Positions 11,279-19,667 of a stretch of DNA of 64,000 nucleotides are shown here, piece by piece. Below the pieces are notes generated by a model that saw nothing but the letters and a program-made list of their open reading frames with translations, had not been told where the DNA came from and ran no database searches. Source of the stretch: Sabellastarte sp. h YS-2021 (taxonomy: Eukaryota; Annelida; Polychaeta; Sabellida; Sabellidae); the NCBI GenBank assembly GCA_964017235.1, contig OZ024940.1, positions 24,681,615 to 24,745,614 on the forward strand, written 5' to 3'. The stretch's first letter is position 1. Every line of letters starts with the position of its first letter. Both the position numbers and the translations under genes were made by a program.

Positions 11279-11406
11279 TAGCATCTTTTTCGTTTGGCGC
11301 GATATTCAAACTTGTGTTTTTCGGAAGTGCTCTTTATTTTGTGGATATTTACTGTTTTCTTCTTATTATTGTGTGGCTAGTAATTTTAGTATATTTGACT
11401 ATCATC

Positions 11407-12207
11407 ATGTCTTCACCTGGTCAAAGAAAAGGGGCGTGCGGACACATCATGGCGAATTTTGATAAACATTCCAGATGTGCACGCTGCCGAGATAAAGGTC
11501 ACGGGGAGGATCCGTGTGTTAAACAGCGTCAGTGTGAATTCTGCGAATTACTCACTCCAGAACAGGTAGTACAACTTGCAACCCCTACCTACAAGCTTAG
11601 GAAGGAAAAGCAGAAAAGTAAAGACGTTCTCATAGACCCAGCTTCTGTTACCGTCATTTCCAATGTAGAACAGGAATTTGCAGATCGTCCTGCTTCACAT
11701 AACTCTTCAGTCGATATCTCTCTGCCAGCTCCCTCATTCCAAAAGGAATTACAGAAACTGAATGACAAGTGGTCAGTTAGGATGGCCAGATTGGAAGCGT
11801 TAATAACAATGGGTCAAAGATCTTCCTCTCAACAACCTGCCTTTTCACCGGTTAAAGTCCCGGTTACTCATAAGCCACCTCCGGGGTCATTATCTCAAAA
11901 CCCCTTCATACAGTCTTCATCTGTTTCCGGCCAAGCCGGTCCGGCTTCCGGCCCGGATAGAGCTCAGACTTTGCCTGTGTCTACTGTTACCAGATCTTCA
12001 CCCTTGGATAACCTGTACCCGGATACTGACCCGGAACCAGTTTTTCAACAACCCGGTCCGGTGCCTCCTGCTCTTTCTTCTACCGGGCCTGTGCATTTCC
12101 CAGCCCGGGATGTCATTCCACCGGAACAATCTGAAGAGGGAGAGGTATCTGATCAGGAACCGGAGCAGGAAGATCAACAGGACTCTGATTCCGGGGAAAA
12201 AGACAAT
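11407..12207 (+). pseudogene. Element A gag, N-terminal half (split by B)
   Basis: This is the structural Gag-like protein of a DIRS element. The ATG at 11407 starts MSSPGQRKGACGHIMANF, the start shared with B and near-identical to D. A Cys/His cluster follows: CGH, CARCRDK, DPCV, CEFCELL. This probably binds zinc. A Pro/Ser-rich linker and acidic stretch (SEEGEVSDQEPEQEDQQD) lead to SGEKDN, where element B begins. The reading continues in the 18531 segment at SEDQNYRETVRG, the order seen in D (SGEKQEVTEDMNYRETVRS). Confidence 0.85.
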
Positions 12208-12480
12208 TTTATTGCGTTAATACATCCTATCCAATGGACAATTGCTTTACCGGTCGGCGCGACCGGTCCCGCCAAACGACAGAAAAAGTCATTCTGTATA
12301 AAATACCGGCAGGACTGGTCACAGAGTGTACATTTGCCAGGTGTCGCCTCGTGCATACTTCCTGTCTAGACAGAATGACGTCACGGCGTCTTTTTCGTTT
12401 GGCGCAAGAGTGTACGGACGTGTTTTTTGCAGTGTGTGTGTAACGCTAGAATTTTAAAGACAACTACGAACTTTCATTTT
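12208..12480 (+). repeat. Left inverted terminal repeat and promoter of B
   Basis: It matches 18251-18524 in inverted orientation, including GGTCGGCGCGACCGGTCCCG, CCAGGTGTCGCCTCGTGCAT, CTGTCTAGACAG and the CRE box at 12376-12383. This should hold the promoter for the gag transcript. Confidence 0.85.
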
Positions 12481-12521
12481 ATTTTATACTATAAAGAATA
12501 TTTATTGCTTCTGGAGTTGTT

Positions 12522-14542
12522 ATGGCGTCCCCTGGACAAAAGAGAGGATCGTGTGGCCATGTTATGGCTCTGTTTGATTCACATCTTAAATGTGCACGCT
12601 GCCATGATAAGGGTATTGGTGACGACCCTTGTGTTAAGAAGAAACAGTGCCAGATTTGTGACAATCTATCTGAACAACAGAAGCTACAGTTGGCCACCCC
12701 CTACTTACAGGGTGAGGAAAGAACTTCAGAAGAAATCTAGCTCTCCCTCCCATTCCGTAGACCCAGCTGACGTTACTGTCATACAGAAGGTTGAGAGCAA
12801 AGGTGACGTTAGTAATAGAGGCGAAACTCCCAGTAAGAAGGCCAAAAAGTCCTCTCACAAGTCCCCTACGAAGAAGAAACCCAGCAAAATGCCTGTTGAT
12901 TTCCAGTCTGACCTGAAATGTATGGATGATAAGTGGTCAGAGCGTTTTGCCCGCCTAGAGGCTTTATTCCTTGCAAAGAGTTTCCAAGTTCCGGTTGAAC
13001 CGGTCAAGGGTACAGAAGTAGTGGATTCTGATAGACCTTTCATCCCACCTTCTGACCAGTCTACTAGTGTTAACCGTTGAGAAGCAGCCTTCCGGTGCAA
13101 CCAGCAAGAAAGATGTTGTGACAGCCACCCGACCTGTTGAGGTCCCCGGTGCTGTGCTGGCCACCCAGCCTGTTGAGGCTCCCAGTGCTGCACCCGTTCA
13201 TTTGACTGAGCAGACGTCTAATCTCCCTGCAGCAGTGCACAGACCCGAGGTCCAGCCCCCAGGTCCTGCTGCGCAACCGGTTACATCTCTCTCTCAACAA
13301 TGCAGCTCTCTAACCGGTACTACAGTTCCCCTTGAGGAACCGGAAATGCTTACAGATCATCTCAGTGACAGGCCATCCAGTTTGGCTGATGAGGGTGAAA
13401 TTTCTGACTTGGGTTCTACAGGCCAAGATCATGAGGATTTGTCTGAGGTGGATCAAGAGCTTACTGCTGAGCAGAATTATAGGGAAACGTTGAGAGGTGT
13501 CAGGTCGTTCATGGCTTGGAATGACATTCCGGAATTTGATTCCTCATCTGGTTCACAGGACGACAACCCCTTTACCGGGTCAAAAGTTTCTCACACCGGG
13601 AAAGTATCTGTGAAAGTTCCGGTCGATGAATGGTTATGCAGGAAAATGGAGAAGCTCAACATAACTGTTCAAGAAGGATATCCATCACGTACTTCTGAAA
13701 ATGCCGGACTATCTAGAGACCAGTTTGTTAAACCACCCAAGACTCTAAGATGGTACAACATGCATTGTGAAAAGAAAGACTTTTCCCGGTCAAAGGTTTA
13801 TAATTGGACTAATGAACCGGCCAGATTAAACAGTACTTTTTCCAGGATAGCAAACAGATCTCTGCCTTCTGCACCGGCTTCTAGACCCATATCCCAGGAC
13901 ATGCTAAGGAAGTGGGAACGTGCTGCACGTGATCAATCTTATATGTGTAATCAGGCTGCAGCTTTTAGCCGGTGTCTCAACAAAGTTCAGGACAATATGG
14001 TGTCTCAGTTAAAGTTAATTCAAGGTGTTACTTCCAAAGGGAAATCCGCTTCAAAGATCATCCAAGCTGCTGACGAATTGGACTTTTTAGTTACCTTCAA
14101 TCGCAGCATCACACAAGCAATGGCTCGCACCATGCAAGATTTATCAGAGGGTGTGTTTGTTAATGTAGCCAACTTGACACTTGCTGGACGTGACAGCTAT
14201 CTGGATTTCCTCAAGACTGGCATCAAACAAGATACCTTAACTTCTCTGAGAACTGCTCCACTTCACCTCAGTGCCTTGTTCCCCGATCACATTATCTCCA
14301 AAGCTGAGGAAGAAATCAGGCATTTCGAGGACAAACGTACTGCAGGCCCCTCTCAGAGGAAGCCCCAACGTTTCCACCCGTACTCCCAGCCTCAGAGGCA
14401 ACAGCAAGATACGGACCGAAAACAGGGTCTACCAGCTTGGAAACAACTGGGAAACAGAAGGCATGGTCAGAGATCCCACCGGGGTAGAGGTGCCTCTTCA
14501 TTTGTCCCATGACCTGCCAAGACACAGAAGCAATATAAATGA
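12522..14542 (+). pseudogene. Element B gag with two frameshifts
   Basis: The Gag-like protein starts at ATG 12522 (MASPGQKRGSCGHVM), with a Cys/His cluster (CARCHDK, DPCV, CQICDNL). A one-base insertion in a C run near 12700 and a second shift near 13075 break the frame. The C-terminal part from about 13080 is intact: NYRETLRGVRSFMAWNDIP, WLCRKMEKLN, RPISQDMLRKWE, CNQAAAFSRC. A basic tail has Gln/Arg and RGRG runs. A TGA at 14510-14512 precedes the conserved family terminator, TGA at 14540-14542 in context AAA-UGA-CAG-UUA. Confidence 0.85.
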
Positions 14543-14548
14543 CAGTTA
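14540..14548 (+). promoter_or_regulatory. Candidate recoding signal at the gag stop of B
   Basis: UGA-CAG-UUA fits the CAR-YYA leaky-stop consensus known from tobacco mosaic virus (there after UAG). The gag frame beyond it encodes the Cys-rich segment, while the +1 frame encodes RT. Confidence 0.5.
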
Positions 14549-16892
14549 CTGTGCTCAGCCTGTGACCGGAACTTTAGTGTCTTTTCAGACCGGTCAGACA
14601 GGGGCTTCTGTGTCAAGTGTAATGAGAGATCAAAAGTTAAAAGTGACCGGAAAGGACTGTTTTTCAAAGACAAGAACTCAGTTACCTGTGTCTTATCATG
14701 TTGTTTCTCATGTACCTTTTGCAAGAGGGTCGCCGCAAAAGAAAGGCGTAATTCCCGAACATCAAAGATCAATAAAATCTGTGAAAGGTGTTTCTTGTGT
14801 AAATCACTTGAGTTCTGTGCAAAATGTCACAAATGTCCCACTTGTTGTACCAAATCCTCCTGTAGGGTCAAGATTGCACAAGTTTTGGGAAAAATGGGCA
14901 GCCCTAGGCGTCAACCCCAAAGTGGTTTCAGTCCTCAAAGCGGGTTACGTCCTACCCTTCCGGTCCAGACCTTATCTGACAAGAGAACCGACAATAACAA
15001 GCTGTTATGTAGATCCTCACAGGAACAGCTACCTGTTGGAGGCATTGCATCAGCTGTTAAACAAAAATGCTGTAGAACTAGTTCAAAATCCACAATCCCT
15101 GGGATTTTACAACCGGTTGTTCCTTGTACCAAAACCCAACAACCGGTGGCGCCCTATCTTGGATCTAAGCAAATTAAACAATTTTCTAAAAACCCAAACT
15201 TTCAAGATGGAGACCCCAGAGACGATACGGACCTCTCTCCAGGCAGGAGAGTGGGTGACCTCCATAGACTTCAAAGACGCGTACTTCCATGTCCCCATAA
15301 ACAGTCAGTCCAGGAAGTACATGCGTTTTCACATCCAAGGCAAGACCTATCAATACAAAGCACTACCCTTTGGTCTGTCCACAGCGCCTGTGGAGTTCAC
15401 AGTGATAGCCAAAGAGGTCAAGTGGCTAGCCATGAGACAGGGTATAAGGATCCACCAGTACCTAGACGACTTGTTGGTCAGGGCCAGGTCCCTCCAGGTT
15501 TGTCGTCAACAGACACAGAGCCTGGTGACACTTTGCAAGGACCTGGGATGGTTAGTGAACCAGGAAAAGTCAGAGCTGGAACCGAAACAAATTTTCAATT
15601 TCATAGGCTACCAGTTCGACCTGAAACAGGGCAGGGTCAGACCCACCCAAGAACGTTGGCAGGGTCTACAGGTCAAGATACGGGAGATATTAGCATCTCC
15701 AGTGTGCCCGGTCCGGAACTTTATGTCACTGATCGGGTTACTCACTGCCACAGAAAAACAGGTTCATATGGGCAGATTGCACATGAGGCCTACACAGTGG
15801 CACCTCAAGAACAATTGGAGGATGCCGGAAACGTTGGAGAAGACCATTCCCATTCCAAAATCACTTCACCCACATCTGAAATGGTGGCTGGAGGAAGACA
15901 ATGTTATCAAAGGTCAAACCCTACACCCTCTAGCACATGCTCTGCAAATCTTGACAGACGCATCAAAAGAAGGGTGGGGCGCTCACTTAAACGAACTTAT
16001 GGCAAGGGGACGTTGGTCACTCCCAGAGAGCAAACTGCACATAAACTACCTAGAGTTAAAGGCAGTCCTTCTGGCCTTAAAAGAATTTAAAGCCCTCTGT
16101 ATAAACAAAGTGGTTCTCATAGCTACCGACAACACCACGGTGGTAGCATATATCAACAAGGAAGGGGGAATGAAGTCGGGCCCACTGTGTGCCCTATTAT
16201 GGAGGATACTGACATGGTGTGCCAGCAATCAAGTAATACTCAAAGCTCGACATATTCTGGGCCGTCTAAATGTTATAGCCAACAAGTTATCCAGACTGGG
16301 TCAGACCATTCAAACAGAATGGTCCCTCAATCCAGAGATATTCAAGGCAATATGCGACCGGTGGCACAGACCCCAAGTGGACCTATTTGCCACCACGTTC
16401 AACAACAAACTGCCACACTTCGTCTCCCCAGTCCCAGACTCCCAAGCTTGGGCAGTGGATGCTCTCAGTCTGTCTTGGGAGGAACTGGACCCTTACGCCT
16501 TCCCACCGGCAGCCATCTTGGGCAAAGTGGTGGAGAAGCTCCAGGACTACCCCTGCAACAGAATAATTCTGATTGCTCCAGGGTGGCCCAACATGCCCTG
16601 GTTTTGGGACCTGGTAGCAATGTCAAGTCAGATCCCACTGTGTCTGCCCAGCATACCCAACCTAGTGTCTCAGCCATTCAACCAGGTCCTTCACAGGAAC
16701 CTGGCGAATCTGAACCTACATGCCTGGCTCCTAGAGCCTCAGCAATCAAGGAACAGGGCTTCTCTGAGGCATTGGCAGCACGAATTGAGGCTCCTCAAAG
16801 AGGATCAACCAGATCTGTCTATGAGGCAAAGTGGTCCATTTTTACAAAGTGGTGCCTCAGTAATCAGGTGGACTTCAGAGCACCACCTCTAA
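14541..16892 (+). CDS. Element B reverse transcriptase-RNase H-methyltransferase
   Basis: This ORF is intact across its domains and lies in the +1 frame relative to gag. RT domain: FYNRLFLVPKPNNRWRPILD, then SIDFKDAYFHV, LPFGLSTAP and YLDD (15459-15470). RNase H has LTDASKEGWGAHL (Asp at 15957-15959) and the ATDNTTVVAYINKEGG block. The methyltransferase-like domain has VDLFATTFNNKLP, DALSLSWEELDPYAFPP and APGWPNMPWFWDL (16575-16613). The enzyme copies the element RNA to cDNA. No good ATG marks the start; expression probably needs frameshifting or re-initiation. The 3' end overlaps YR by about 200 bp. Confidence 0.9.
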   Translation, partial: DSYCAQPVTGTLVSFQTGQTGASVSSVMRDQKLKVTGKDCFSKTRTQLPVSYHVVSHVPFARGSPQKKGVIPEHQRSIKSVKGVSCVNHLSSVQNVTNVPLVVPNPPVGSRLHKFWEKWAALGVNPKVVSVLKAGYVLPFRSRPYLTREPTITSCYVDPHRNSYLLEALHQLLNKNAVELVQNPQSLGFYNRLFLVPKPNNRWRPILDLSKLNNFLKTQTFKMETPETIRTSLQAGEWVTSIDFKDAYFHVPINSQSRKYMRFHIQGKTYQYKALPFGLSTAPVEFTVIAKEVKWLAMRQGIRIHQYLDDLLVRARSLQVCRQQTQSLVTLCKDLGWLVNQEKSELEPKQIFNFIGYQFDLKQGRVRPTQERWQGLQVKIREILASPVCPVRNFMSLIGLLTATEKQVHMGRLHMRPTQWHLKNNWRMPETLEKTIPIPKSLHPHLKWWLEEDNVIKGQTLHPLAHALQILTDASKEGWGAHLNELMARGRWSLPESKLHINYLELKAVLLALKEFKALCINKVVLIATDNTTVVAYINKEGGMKSGPLCALLWRILTWCASNQVILKARHILGRLNVIANKLSRLGQTIQTEWSLNPEIFKAICDRWHRPQVDLFATTFNNKLPHFVSPVPDSQAWAVDALSLSWEELDPYAFPPAAILGKVVEKLQDYPCNRIILIAPGWPNMPWFWDLVAMSSQIPLCLPSIPNLVSQPFNQVLHRNLANLNLHAWLLEPQQSRNRASLRHWQHELRLLKEDQPDLSMRQSGPFLQSGASVIRWTSEHHL
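14543..16090 (+). CDS. Element B gag-frame extension with Cys-rich domain
   Basis: An open frame of about 515 codons follows the gag UGA without an ATG near its start. The first ~100 codons are Cys-rich: CSACDRNF, FCVKC, LSCCFSCTFCKR, AAKERR, then NKICERCFLCKS, EFCAKCHKCPTCC (cysteines between 14552 and 14848), probably a zinc-binding module. Equivalent Cys blocks sit in the gag frame of C and D, and frame-broken in A. Beyond about 14880 the frame is Ser/Pro/Gln-rich and overlaps RT completely; that part may be only a shadow. It would need stop readthrough to be made. Confidence 0.55.
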   Translation, partial: QLLCSACDRNFSVFSDRSDRGFCVKCNERSKVKSDRKGLFFKDKNSVTCVLSCCFSCTFCKRVAAKERRNSRTSKINKICERCFLCKSLEFCAKCHKCPTCCTKSSCRVKIAQVLGKMGSPRRQPQSGFSPQSGLRPTLPVQTLSDKRTDNNKLLCRSSQEQLPVGGIASAVKQKCCRTSSKSTIPGILQPVVPCTKTQQPVAPYLGSKQIKQFSKNPNFQDGDPRDDTDLSPGRRVGDLHRLQRRVLPCPHKQSVQEVHAFSHPRQDLSIQSTTLWSVHSACGVHSDSQRGQVASHETGYKDPPVPRRLVGQGQVPPGLSSTDTEPGDTLQGPGMVSEPGKVRAGTETNFQFHRLPVRPETGQGQTHPRTLAGSTGQDTGDISISSVPGPELYVTDRVTHCHRKTGSYGQIAHEAYTVAPQEQLEDAGNVGEDHSHSKITSPTSEMVAGGRQCYQRSNPTPSSTCSANLDRRIKRRVGRSLKRTYGKGTLVTPREQTAHKLPRVKGSPSGLKRI

Positions 16893-17790
16893 AGGCTATA
16901 GCTGATTTCCTACTGTACTTGTTTCAGGAAAGGAAATTACAACCAGGCACAATAGATGGTTATAGATCAGCCATTGCTGACAAATTGGGTAATGTGCCAG
17001 TAAATGTCAGCAAAGATGAAAATCTCACCCGTCTCCTGGATAGTTTCCATAGAGACAGACCCAAGGGTAGGACAGGTATACCCTCCTGGAACCTGTCCCT
17101 GGTCTTACACCAGCTGACAAAAGCACCCTTTGAGCCCCTTAAGGAGGCCTCCCTAAAACATTGACCTTCAAGACTGTTTTTCTGATGGCCCTAGGTTCGG
17201 GTAAACGCAGGAGTGAGATTCATGCCTGGCTTCGCAAAAACATCAGGCACCAGTCAGACTGGTCTAGGGTGTCCTTGTATCCCTCACACAGCTTTCTATC
17301 CAAGAATCAGCTGGCCAAGGAGGGCCCAGAGAGTGTGGCCCCGGTAATTATCCCAGCCCTGGCCCCTACTCTGGATAGATCACTCAAGGGTGACAGGTCA
17401 CTATGTCCAGTTAGAGCCCTGCGTTACTATTTGGACAAGACCTCAGATCTCAGGCAAAACAAAGATCTAGTCTTTGTCTCCTTCAAGAAAGGTTTTGACA
17501 AAGATATCTCGCCTGCCACCATCTCCTCATGGATCAAACAGACTGTGATCCTATGTTATGAGCTCTCTGACCAGCAAGCCCTCACTCTACATCAAGTTAA
17601 AGCCCATGATGTAAGGGCTTTTGCTGCTTCCAAAGCTTTCCAATCTGGAATCTCTTTGGACCAAATCTTCTCAGCTTGCCACTGGAAATCTCACAACACC
17701 TTCACACAATTCTATCTGAAGGATGTGGCCTGGGCTGACTCAGAGCTTTTCCATTTAGGGCCTGTTGTGGCTGCTCAGCAGATCCACTAA
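16700..17790 (+). pseudogene. Element B tyrosine recombinase, one base lost
   Basis: The recombinase for circular cDNA integration is in the gag frame and overlaps the 3' end of RT/MT. N-terminal SAM-like part: EAPQRGSTRSVYEAKW, IADFLLYLFQERKLQPGTIDGYRSAIADKLGN. At 17160 one base is missing (AAACAT-TGACC against AAACATCTGACC in A), creating TGA and shifting the frame. The catalytic part continues to 17790: Arg in GKRRSEIHAW (17206-17208), HDVR (17605-17616), CHWKSHNTF and the nucleophile Tyr (17713-17715). One restored base would suffice, so the copy is young. Confidence 0.88.
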
Positions 17791-17983
17791 CAAGGCCAAT
17801 AATGAGGAGATATACTTGTAAATATGTACATAATGTATATACTCATACTTAGATAAGTATAAATCAATTAAAAAAAAAAAAAAACCAAAAAAACTGTGAC
17901 ATGCTTCCTTTGGGAGGTTTATTTCTTGGGCTTGAACTCATCCCTCTCTTCCCTCCACTCAGAGCAGTAATGCTTAAACAAGA

Positions 17984-17990
17984 GGGGGGG
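17984..17990 (+). repeat. Oligo-G tract downstream of the B recombinase
   Basis: Seven G follow AAACAAGA. It is the shortest of the conserved post-YR G runs. Confidence 0.6.
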
Positions 17991-18154
17991 AGCAGTGTCG
18001 GTTAATTCAGACCGTTAACCGGTGTTCTGAATACCGACTTAGGCCCTGTTGGGTTACCTGAATCAGGACTACCCAGGCCTCAACTTTGTTAGTTTTTGAG
18101 TTCATTCAAGTTTTTCCTAGTAACTTACCCGCCAACCAAGCGGTAGTTATTCAG

Positions 18155-18250
18155 CAATTGTCCATTGGATAGGATGTATTAACGCAATAAAATTGCAAAT
18201 TTAATAAGTAAATTAAATTTTTATAAGTTAATACCCTATCCAATGGACAG
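18155..18250 (+). repeat. ICR of element B
   Basis: AATTGTCCATTGGATAGGAT...ACCCTATCCAATGGACAG. Reverse-complemented, it joins B's right end (ATTAAATTTGCA) to its left end (TTTTATTGCGTTAATAC), as a circle-junction template should. Confidence 0.9.
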
Positions 18251-18524
18251 ACAAGGCCCTCCCAACCAGCCCCGCTATCAGTTTACTAGGGGTCTAATAG
18301 GTTTAGACAACGAAAAAGACGCTGTGACGTCATTCTGTCTAGACAGGAGGTATGCACGAGGCGACACCTGGCGAATGTACACTCTGTGACCGGTCCTGCC
18401 AGTATTTTATACAGAATGACTTTTTCTGTCGTTTGGCGGGACCGGTCGCGCCGACCGGTAAAGCAATTGTCCATTGGATAGGGTATTAACTATAAAAATT
18501 TAATTTACTTATTAAATTTGCAAA
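18251..18524 (+). repeat. Right inverted terminal repeat of B
   Basis: An inverted copy of 12208-12480. It ends in GGGTATTAACTATAAAAATT and the A/T-rich TTTGCAAAATT tip, after which A's gag resumes. Confidence 0.9.
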
Positions 18525-18530
18525 ATTATT

Positions 18531-19667
18531 AGTGAAGATCAAAATTATAGAGAAACTGTGAGAGGAGTAAGAGCTTTTATGGGGTGGACCCATATTCCGG
18601 ATTTGGAATACTCACCCACCTCTCGTACTGACAATCCTTGGACTGGACATCGCTCTCAGCCAGTGGGCAAAGTATCAGTGTTGCTCCCGCCAGAAGACTG
18701 GCTATGTAAGAAACTTGAAAATATGAATTTGGTGCTTATAGAAGGTTATCTTTCGAAATCATCTGAACCATGGGGGCTTCACATGGATCAGTTTCTCTGT
18801 CCACCCAAGTCCCAGAGCCGTTGGTATGGGATACCTCCATCCGAACCAAAGGATCCTACAAGGCCCGGAAAGTATGTGAACACGTGGCCCAATGACGCGG
18901 CCAAGATTAACAGTGCCTTTCCCCGTATTGCAAAGCCGAATGTGGCTAATACTCAACCTGCAGTACGTCAGTAATCCCAAGACACCGTCAGGAAATGGGA
19001 AAAATCTGCCAAAGAATCTAGTTACATCTGCAATCAGGCAGCAGGTTTCAACAGGTGTATCACCAAGCTCCAGGACTCAGTACAGGAACAGGTCAGGATT
19101 TTACATAACGAAATGGGAAAAGGAAAGTCCTCTGCCAAAGCATAGTCCGCTTTGGATGAGCTTCACTATTTAACAACTTTCAACCAAAATGTAAGTTTCG
19201 CCATGGGGAAGTCTCTACAACACCTCTCAGACTTTACCTTCACTCAAATGGCCAACCCGACTTTAATCCGTACGGACTCGTATCTGGAACACTTAAAGCC
19301 AGGCGTTAAACCTGACACCTTTTCCGCATTGAGAAATTGCCTGCTTAATGGTTATGTCCTCTTTCCTGATGTGGTTATTAGAAAGGCGGAAGATGACATT
19401 GCTCAACATGAAGCTGCCAAGCGTACCTCCTAGCCCGGTCCGGGCCAGGGGGGGTTCGCCGGGGCACATAAGAAGGGTCAGAATAGATATCAACCCTACT
19501 CCACAGGATGGAAAAGTCAGGAGTCTACAAAAACATCAGGCAACTCTGGCAAGGACATGCCAGCCTGGAAGTCTTTTGGTGGTCGAGGCAGACCACGCGG
19601 TAGGGGACGCGGAGGACCTGCTAATCACGTCTCCCGAGGCTCCAAGGATGTACATCCATATAAATGA
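18531..19667 (+). pseudogene. Element A gag, C-terminal half
   Basis: One frame carries the rest of Gag from SEDQNYRETVRG to the family terminator TGA at 19665-19667 (context AAA-UGA-CAA-UUA). Blocks seen: RAFMGWTHIPDLE, WLCKKLENMN, FNRCITKLQD, FNQNVSFAMGKSLQHLSD, PGVKPDTFSALRN, and a basic GRGRPRGRGRGG tail. Three nonsense codons interrupt it: TAA 18972, TAG 19143 and TAG 19431. No frameshift was found, so decay is by point mutation. Confidence 0.85.

Larger units (their letters stand above)
11138..12207 (+). mobile_element. DIRS element A, 5' segment
   Basis: This is the left part of a ~6.0-kb element split by element B. The terminal repeat starts at AGCTATTGTCCGGCGCC. The outermost bases predicted by A's own ICR (TTTTATTGCG...CCTAACAGACG, about 35 bp) are missing, so the left tip has been lost. 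The segment contains the terminal repeat with a CRE box and the 5' half of gag. Element A resumes at 18525. Confidence 0.9.
12208..18524 (+). mobile_element. DIRS element B, complete, inserted in the gag of A
   Basis: This full-length element of about 6.3 kb has a left ITR (TTTTATTGCGTTAATACATC...), gag, RT/RH/MT, YR, a short G run, an ICR and a right ITR. It is among the best preserved copies, with roughly four disabling frame errors (two in gag, one stop late in gag, one base lost in YR). Flanking A sequence reads GACAATTTT on the left and AATTATTAGTGAAGAT on the right. A junction with little or no target duplication is typical of DIRS integration. Confidence 0.93.

Noticed and set aside
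14467..14772. Minus-strand ORFs opposite gag and RT throughout (for example here, 12855-13193 and 48282-48647)
   Set aside because: They lie antisense to recognised + strand coding sequence, show no domain, and recur wherever the sense frame is codon-biased. They are shadows.
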